Shown here one piece after another: positions 58,116-64,000 of a DNA stretch of 64,000 bases; the stretch's first letter is position 1, and every line of letters starts with the position of its first letter. The stretch lies in assembly GCA_958430865.1 (NCBI GenBank), contig CAUDNR010000802.1:45060-109059 (forward strand), in the 5' to 3' direction. Below the pieces are notes generated by a model. It saw only the letters and a program-made list of their open reading frames with translations, ran no database searches and had not been told where the DNA came from. Source of the stretch: Entrophospora sp. SA101. Taxonomy: Eukaryota; Glomeromycota; Glomeromycetes; Entrophosporales; Entrophosporaceae. The position numbers were made by a program, and so were the translations under genes.

Positions 58116-61028
58116 AATATCCTACCTGGCAACATGCTTGATTTATTGTTGCCTATGCAATGAATCTATGCTAATACCGAAGAAAATCTATTTTTTAAAA
58201 TTTGATATTTTAAATTTTCAATATTATTATTTTTTTTTTGATGCTTTACATTGAGATGAAACAAAGACTTGGAAATAGCTTCAATCAACAATACATTGAT
58301 CACCCTCTACATCCTTTTATAAAAAATAAACACAAATTCACAAGCTATAATTAAATGGTAAACACAACCAACCTATCATCTTGTTAAACAAATTCCATCA
58401 TTTACTAATATAGAATTTTGTTTAAATTTCACAATTTTATCATAATAAATAAACATATTCATATTTCCAATTAATATGTTTTAAATAAAGCTCTGAACAG
58501 TTCAGTTCGGTTTACATTTGACTCGAAAATTTTAGACATTCTAAACTCATTAACTACACAAAAATATACACCACTTCGTAAATAACTTGTAGCTCAGTTT
58601 GGCAAATGTATGTTGCGAAATAGAGATTCTGGAAGGATCCTGTTTCTAACTACATACATAGTATGTAATTTTTATACATAATAGCAAAGGTCCAAATTAG
58701 AATGAAGATCATGATTGAATACATTTTAGTATTGGTATTAGAGTCTCTATTTGAATTATTTCGTAATACAACTCAATCTTAGTATTAATTCTAACTATTC
58801 GTTTTATTCGCTTTATTCAAAATTCATTTTGTTTGAGATATTCATTTTTATTTGAATTATTCGTTTTATAAACTTTCAATGTAATTTGAATATTCAAATT
58901 CATAATGAATAAAACAAACAATTAGAATAAATCTTATTTGAATAGAAACTCTAATGATGTTCTATTTTTTTTTCAATTCAAATTTACTTAAATCTAATGT
59001 ATCTGTAGTTTCTTTTGTGTGAAGATTGAAATAATGATGTCCCCATATGTTTCAAGGAAGCTGATGGCTAATTTGTAATTCGTGTAAATGGAAAGGATCC
59101 GGTATACATTAATATTAATATTAATACTATTAATATAGTAAATGCAGGAATAATAATAAGAAAATTAATTAACCTGAATCAGTTTTTAGTTATCCTACTT
59201 TAATTGTGAAATCTTATTCCAGTAAATGAGATAAAGCCACATTCACATTATGGGATAAATGCAAGAGAATGGAGAGTAAAAGTGAAGTATAACTAAATTG
59301 ATTTACTACCTATTGAAGTTTTGAAGTATTGTAATTAGTAAACTATCATATGTTTTGCTTTAGTATTATTGTATTTAAAAAATATAATAGTTTATCAAAA
59401 GATAATATGACAATTGATTTATAATGAGTAGACATGATTTTATGAATTATAGAGCGATCCCAAGATACAAGCTCATTATTGGGAATATGGAGTCACGAAC
59501 ACACAATTAAACAAACCCTTGCTAGATACAGTGTATTACAAAGATGTCAAATTAAACAAGAATATTCAAAATGGACACCAAAGCTATTTTGAATATGCGA
59601 ATGTGAATAAATTGCCCTCAGCAGAAAACGCCTGATGGGTATATTTGATAACCAGCTAATTTATCTACATGAGCATCAGAAATTGTACTCAATTTCTTCC
59701 TGGACTAATCCATGATATAATGAGAAGTTCTCCACTATACTAAAGCTGCAATACTCTGATTTTATTAGTATATAAATCTTCATCTATAATTTGCTTTTTT
59801 TGCTGAAAAGCTCTTAGATTTCTTTCTATAAATCTTCAATTCAGATGCTTCACTGCCATCAACCTATTTTTTTTTTTATATTAAATGCAAGAATTGATAA
59901 TAAAGTTTAGCACACTCTTAAAACTGTGAGGTCTATTTTTTTGTGGAGGTTAAGAGCTCTTATGATTTGATGACTAATGGAACATATGACTAACAAGTAA
60001 AATTATAATTCATAACCATTATTAAGTGTGTGCCTACATTGGTTGTTATAATAAGTTTATTAGATTAGAAATTAATAAATTTAATTCTAAATAAGCAGAG
60101 TGTAAAATTAGAACATCAGAGGCCGCCAAGTAGTTTTTAGCCTAAAGCTCTGAACTGTTCAGAGCTTTGGTTTTAGATAATTGATGGTTAAGAAAATTTC
60201 TTTTAAATAATATTATTCAAAATTATTATGCTAGACCTGAATTAAACATTTCTATTTGAAAGATTAGAGTTTAAGTTTAAACCATATTCATTGCAGAATA
60301 TCTTGCTGCTTGAAGTGTCATGATCAGAAAAATTGATATTAAAAATTTTGAGGTAGGTGTTTGGATATGAAATTCTGTTTGGCTAATTTGACTTTCATGT
60401 ATGTGTTAAGAAGAATTACTTTTGTTTCTAAGGATGGACGTTTTGAGAAAACATTGCTTTTAGTAATGAAAATAAAAACTCAAAGTAGGGAGAGGAAAAA
60501 AGATTTCTCCGACTCTCCATATCCTTGAATCGCAAAACTTTATTTTATTTTAGCGACAAGACATGGCTAGTTGATAACAGTAATAGTGTTGTTCTGCATC
60601 TCTCATAAATAATTTGGGCCTTGCCTTACAATCAATTGTGAATGGGTTTTCTCTTACGCCACGGAGTAAAATAATATCAAGACTTTGAGAATATATGGAA
60701 TATGTAAAGAGTTTATCTAGTACTAGTATTAGATTTAATAATAACGAAAAATTAATTTTTAAATATGGGAAAATGCATTGTTTTAGGAAAATCGTACATC
60801 TTCAATAGAATAATAACAGACAATGTGCAAGGAAATTAATACATTTTAATTCCTTTAATCGAATTAATCAATTATTCCTACTTTTATATATGTAATTATT
60901 TTATTATTTGATTAATTTCTTGTATAAATTATTAATATTAACAATAAATTCAAAATTGTTTTAATTGGTTAATCAATTCATTTATATTGTACAACAAACA
61001 ATAATTTTTTTACCTAAAAAAAAAAAAA
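58116..61028. other. Long gene-free region
   Basis: No supportable gene. A possible MITE (58738-58954) has inverted ends TTAGAGTCTCTATTTGAA / ATTTGAATAGAAACTCTAA. A palindromic word recurs at 58487 and 60144. Confidence 0.45.
60144..60168. repeat. Palindrome, also present at 58487-58505
   Basis: AAAGCTCTGAA and TTCAGAGCTTT pair as a hairpin with a three-base loop at 60144-60168. A related half (AAAGCTCTGAACAGTTCAG) lies at 58487-58505. The 58487 copy matches the reverse complement of 60150-60168 exactly, so the two could be ends of one 1.68-kb element, but no target duplication is seen. Confidence 0.5.
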
Positions 61029-62411
61029 ATGTTTAATTTTCCACCCGAACTTCTAACTGAAATATTCAAATACATTCAAGGTGACTATAAAACATTATAT
61101 TCTTGTATTCTTGTCAACAAACAATGGCACAATATCAATATTTCATCTTTATGGGAAGATCCGTTTGTTTGTGAAGACAGTGTCAAAATAATAATTAATT
61201 GTTTATTGGAAGAAGATAAGAATTTTTTGACTAGAAATTGCATTGAATTAACTTTTGAACCATTGGATAAACCACCATTATATAATTATGCCAGATTTAG
61301 TACTATAATTTACAATTATTATGATTTTCAATGCCTGATAAAAATTGGTGCATCACAAATTTTACGAATTAAATTAGTAGAATTTATTCTAGATCATTCA
61401 GCAGGTATTACAGTATTTACTGCTATTAATTATATAGATTGGAATTTGTTAATTGATCATCATAGATTTGATAATATCTTTCAGAATCTTTATGAATTGG
61501 AATGTTTTAGTTCTGATAGCTGTGAATTTTTTGATAAATTAATAAATGTTTGTAAGAATATTCAATCATTAAAAATATATTATTATAGTAATGATAAAAA
61601 CATATATAAATTGGCACAGCTAATTAAAGCACAAAAGAAAATTAAATTTTTAGTTATTGATACAGAAAATGAACAAATTTTACCAGATGAATTAAAAGAA
61701 GCAATATTAACACATTCACAATCAATAACTTCTTATGAATCTGATGGAAAAAATAATTTTGAAAATTCATTAATACCAACCTTTAAAAATTTAAAAATTT
61801 TATCAACAATTGTTGATCATGGATTAGATAATTTGAAAAGTATTTCACTGCCAAGTATTGAATTTGTAAGTGTATGTGTTGCATATCAACCATTACTATC
61901 AGACTTGTCTGATTTTATTATTATCAATGGAAAAACTCTTAAAAGTCTGGACGTTAGTTATGAAAGTTATTATGATACTGCAGATAGCAAAATTGTGAGA
62001 AAGCTATTTCAATCAATTGCACAATCTTGTAAAAATTTAGAAAATTTATCAACAATTTATTATGATGAATTAGATCAGGCATTAATGGAAGTACTCAATA
62101 GTTGTACAAAGTTAAAAAGTATTATACTTACTAACGCTTCCATTAATCTTTACTTGAGTGGAGGTGGATTTTATGGACTTGATGGTGATAAAATATTAAC
62201 AGTATTAAATCAAACACTACCAAAAAAATTAGGATCAATAATTTGTACTTGTGAGGTTTCTAATATTAATGACCATTCATTAAATATTCTAATGAGTAAT
62301 TGGAGAGGACCCAAACCTTTAACAATGAAGCTTCATAAAAATGGTAATGAAGGTGATGATGCATCAAGAAAAATATTAAAAAAGTATCTAGATTTAGGAT
62401 TTTTAGATTAA
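61029..62411 (+). CDS. F-box protein with leucine-rich-repeat-like body, 460 aa
   Basis: A single uninterrupted exon. The first ~45 residues are an F-box: NFPPELLTEIFKYIQ, TLYSCILVNKQWHNINISSL, then WEDPF. The rest consists of irregular repeats with Leu/Ile at fixed places (for example LYELECFSSDSCEFFDKLIN, NIQSLKIYYYS, NLKILSTIVDH, CTKLKSIILTNASINLYLSG), like degenerate LRRs in fungal F-box families. F-box proteins link substrates to the SCF ubiquitin ligase through Skp1; the substrate is unknown. The start follows an A-tract (61017-61028), typical of fungal leaders. This family is greatly expanded in Rhizophagus-type genomes. Confidence 0.88.
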   Translation: MFNFPPELLTEIFKYIQGDYKTLYSCILVNKQWHNINISSLWEDPFVCEDSVKIIINCLLEEDKNFLTRNCIELTFEPLDKPPLYNYARFSTIIYNYYDFQCLIKIGASQILRIKLVEFILDHSAGITVFTAINYIDWNLLIDHHRFDNIFQNLYELECFSSDSCEFFDKLINVCKNIQSLKIYYYSNDKNIYKLAQLIKAQKKIKFLVIDTENEQILPDELKEAILTHSQSITSYESDGKNNFENSLIPTFKNLKILSTIVDHGLDNLKSISLPSIEFVSVCVAYQPLLSDLSDFIIINGKTLKSLDVSYESYYDTADSKIVRKLFQSIAQSCKNLENLSTIYYDELDQALMEVLNSCTKLKSIILTNASINLYLSGGGFYGLDGDKILTVLNQTLPKKLGSIICTCEVSNINDHSLNILMSNWRGPKPLTMKLHKNGNEGDDASRKILKKYLDLGFLD

Positions 62412-62740
62412 TTAATATTATTTCAAGAGTTGTAATCTTCTTAATAATGTTTCCTCCAATTAATATAATAACATTTTTTTTTTTTTTTAATAAAGGCAAT
62501 ATCCTGCTCATATAATTTTATTAGAATAAAGTAAATATAATAAAAATAATTCACAAAATAAATTCCAAATTAACTTTATATGAGGCTATTCCTCTTGAAA
62601 ATAATTAAAAAAAATATATATATACAGATTTAAATTTAACATTTCAGAAAAAACAGATATGCCAAACAAAGTCTATGAAGTTTATTCAGTCTCAATAACA
62701 ATTTTAACTGCATCATAGATATTGTTGACTGATCCAGATA
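62412..62740. other. Intergenic region between the F-box gene and the LINE
   Basis: AT-rich 3' flank shared by two convergent units. No gene seen. Confidence 0.55.
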
Positions 62741-64000
62741 TTACCTAGGTAATAGGAAGTCAGATCCAGTGTTGATGAAACTATTTATTAAAACTAGATG
62801 AGAATTATTAGAATTAGGATTTGAAAGAGACCTTGAGGGAGTTTGTGCCATCTGATTAATTGGGTATAATTGATTAGCTGTTTTATTTTTCAAGTTGATA
62901 TTATTTTGTTTTAACCATGAGTTAAACAAAGCACATTGTGGAAGCCAGACATTTTTATAATAGAAAGTTATTAGATTGTAGGAGATGATGTGAAGGATGA
63001 TTGAAGTTTTTTTGTGAGAAGTAAATATTGGATACATGGAGTTAATTAGAGATGATGGAATTAATCCAGCTGCAAGTATTACAGGTGAAGTATGGCTGAA
63101 GTTAGATTGGAATAGAGGTTGTGATAGTTGTTTAGTTTGTGTGATTTTGGAGGATCTATACCAGTTTGAGATTTCAGAGATTATTGATTTGTTGGATTAT
63201 TAGCCATGGAATTGTGACCAAATTAGAATTAGCTTGGCAAGAACATAGGCGTGTAGTATTTTCAGGTGATTGATTACAATAGAGACAATTAAGATTGGGT
63301 GGGAGTAGTGTTGGATAGTTGCATATTAAGTTTTTTATTGTAAGTAATGTGTTATGGAGAATTTCAAGCTTGAATGAGTATAATGAGTCATGGTAAAAGT
63401 GTGGATTATTTTCAGTGAACATTGAATAATGGGAGAATTTAAGACAAAATTCTGTATATGACCAATTGATAGATGTGTTTGATGGAATTTGCTTTACCAA
63501 GGTAGGTTGTGTTTGCCATTTAATTATTGCTTGTGAGTTTGAATTTAATTTTATGAAAGAACATAGAGGATAATCAATATATTGTTGATTGAATATGATT
63601 GGAGAATTGAGTTTGATAGAAGAAGGATTTATGTGGAGTATTTCAGACAAAGCTGATTTAGCTAAGTTATCAACTAAATCATTATATTTATTGCCTGAAT
63701 GTGATTTAATTTTATGAAAGAATATTTTTAATGATAATGATTTTTTTATGTGGTGGATTGAGGATATTATAGAGTAATTTTTGATTTTAAACTTATTGCA
63801 AGTAGTGTTAGGTGTGATGTTGTTGTCAAGTAGTTGGATAGATGATTGACTGTCTGTATAAATTGACACCAAACAGTATTGTGGACAAGTTATAAGAGCA
63901 GTCATAATTGCCATTAATTCTGCTCTTGTTGAAGAGGGAAAGGATGTCAATGAACAAGAAAAAGAGTGTTTGACATTTTCATCTTTTAATTGAATCCAGG
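62741..64000 (-). mobile_element. Non-LTR retrotransposon (LINE), 3' part, off the right edge
   Basis: The minus strand carries the RNase H region (63174-64000). A frame change and stop near 63174 follow, then a continuing open segment in another frame (62741-63170: SEISNWYRSSKITQTKQL, ILAAGLIPSSLINSMYPIF, NVWLPQCALFNSWLK) that ends at 62741. The two segments read as one former ORF2 C-terminus, so this copy is probably frameshifted. No poly-A end or target duplication could be placed. Confidence 0.75.
63174..64000 (-). CDS. LINE ORF2 C-terminal part with RNase H domain (partial, 5' end outside window)
   Basis: The frame is open from the window edge to a stop at 63174 and reads WIQLKDENVKHSFSCS just before FPSSTRAELMAIMTAL. 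The RNase H residues are visible: Glu in STRAEL, Asp in IYTDSQSS, and the last Asp region in HSGNKYNDLVDNLAKSA. The first catalytic Asp lies upstream of the window. A C-terminal Cys motif (LNCLYCNQSPEN...CSC) matches the zinc-knuckle end of fungal LINE ORF2 proteins, where a His is usually present but is Arg here. RNase H removes the RNA strand during target-primed reverse transcription. Confidence 0.82.
   Translation of the reverse strand, partial: WIQLKDENVKHSFSCSLTSFPSSTRAELMAIMTALITCPQYCLVSIYTDSQSSIQLLDNNITPNTTCNKFKIKNYSIISSIHHIKKSLSLKIFFHKIKSHSGNKYNDLVDNLAKSALSEILHINPSSIKLNSPIIFNQQYIDYPLCSFIKLNSNSQAIIKWQTQPTLVKQIPSNTSINWSYTEFCLKFSHYSMFTENNPHFYHDSLYSFKLEILHNTLLTIKNLICNYPTLLPPNLNCLYCNQSPENTTRLCSCQANSNLVTIPWLIIQQINNL

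Overview
The window is AT-rich nuclear DNA of a filamentous fungus. It is most likely an arbuscular mycorrhizal fungus of the Rhizophagus type (Glomeromycotina). This is inferred from four things: short GT-AG introns; a fungus-specific ERMES subunit (Mdm34); tandem secreted ML-domain proteins; and F-box, Crinkler-like and repeated transposase families typical of that group. No bacterial operons, rRNA, tRNA or CRISPR arrays were seen. Two 10-base N runs (27593-27602 and 39518-39527) mark joined contigs, and both fall inside mobile or repeated DNA.

Genes with good support, left to right: a homeodomain transcription factor (5203-7403, +, 2 exons); a UFD1-domain protein with a C-terminal zinc-finger region (8514-10923, -, 5 exons); mdm34 (15154-16025, +, 3 exons); a BORCS6-like protein (17146-17743, +, 3 exons); a PWWP-domain protein with a huge serine tail (28674-29991, +, 3 exons); a Tc1/mariner transposase cut by an assembly gap (38822-39517, +); a coiled-coil + restriction-endonuclease-like + kinase protein of the Crinkler type (41180-43256, +, 4 exons including a 6-nt one); two tandem ML-domain secreted proteins (46759-47327 and 47930-48490, +); a Ded1/DDX3 DEAD-box helicase (52324-55610, +, 11 exons, one GC-AG intron); an F-box protein (61029-62411, +); and the RNase H end of a LINE running off the right edge (62741-64000, -). 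Exon structures were worked out by hand. They keep frame throughout and restore family motifs.

Between these lie long gene-poor stretches full of decayed sequence: a topoisomerase II fragment, a DDE transposase whose four stops are all TGA and apparently all at tryptophan sites, a nonsense-interrupted membrane-anchored family member, and fragments I cannot name. There are also many small non-autonomous transposons recognisable from terminal inverted repeats, several with clear 8-bp or TA target duplications. The left edge (1-619 and 2427-3018) recurs, partly inverted, at 26382-27592 and again at 27776-28125, in a rearranged repeat around the first gap.

The housekeeping genes (ERMES tether, BORC-like lysosome positioning, translation helicase, ubiquitin/Cdc48-type adaptor) are functionally unrelated neighbours. 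The accessory genes (Crinkler-like, ML, F-box, transposons) are the lineage-specific layer. The best leads for something new are the all-TGA transposase remnant (43616-44860), the Crinkler-like gene with its own coiled-coil header (41180-43256), and the rearranged inverted repeat locus (26175-28152).
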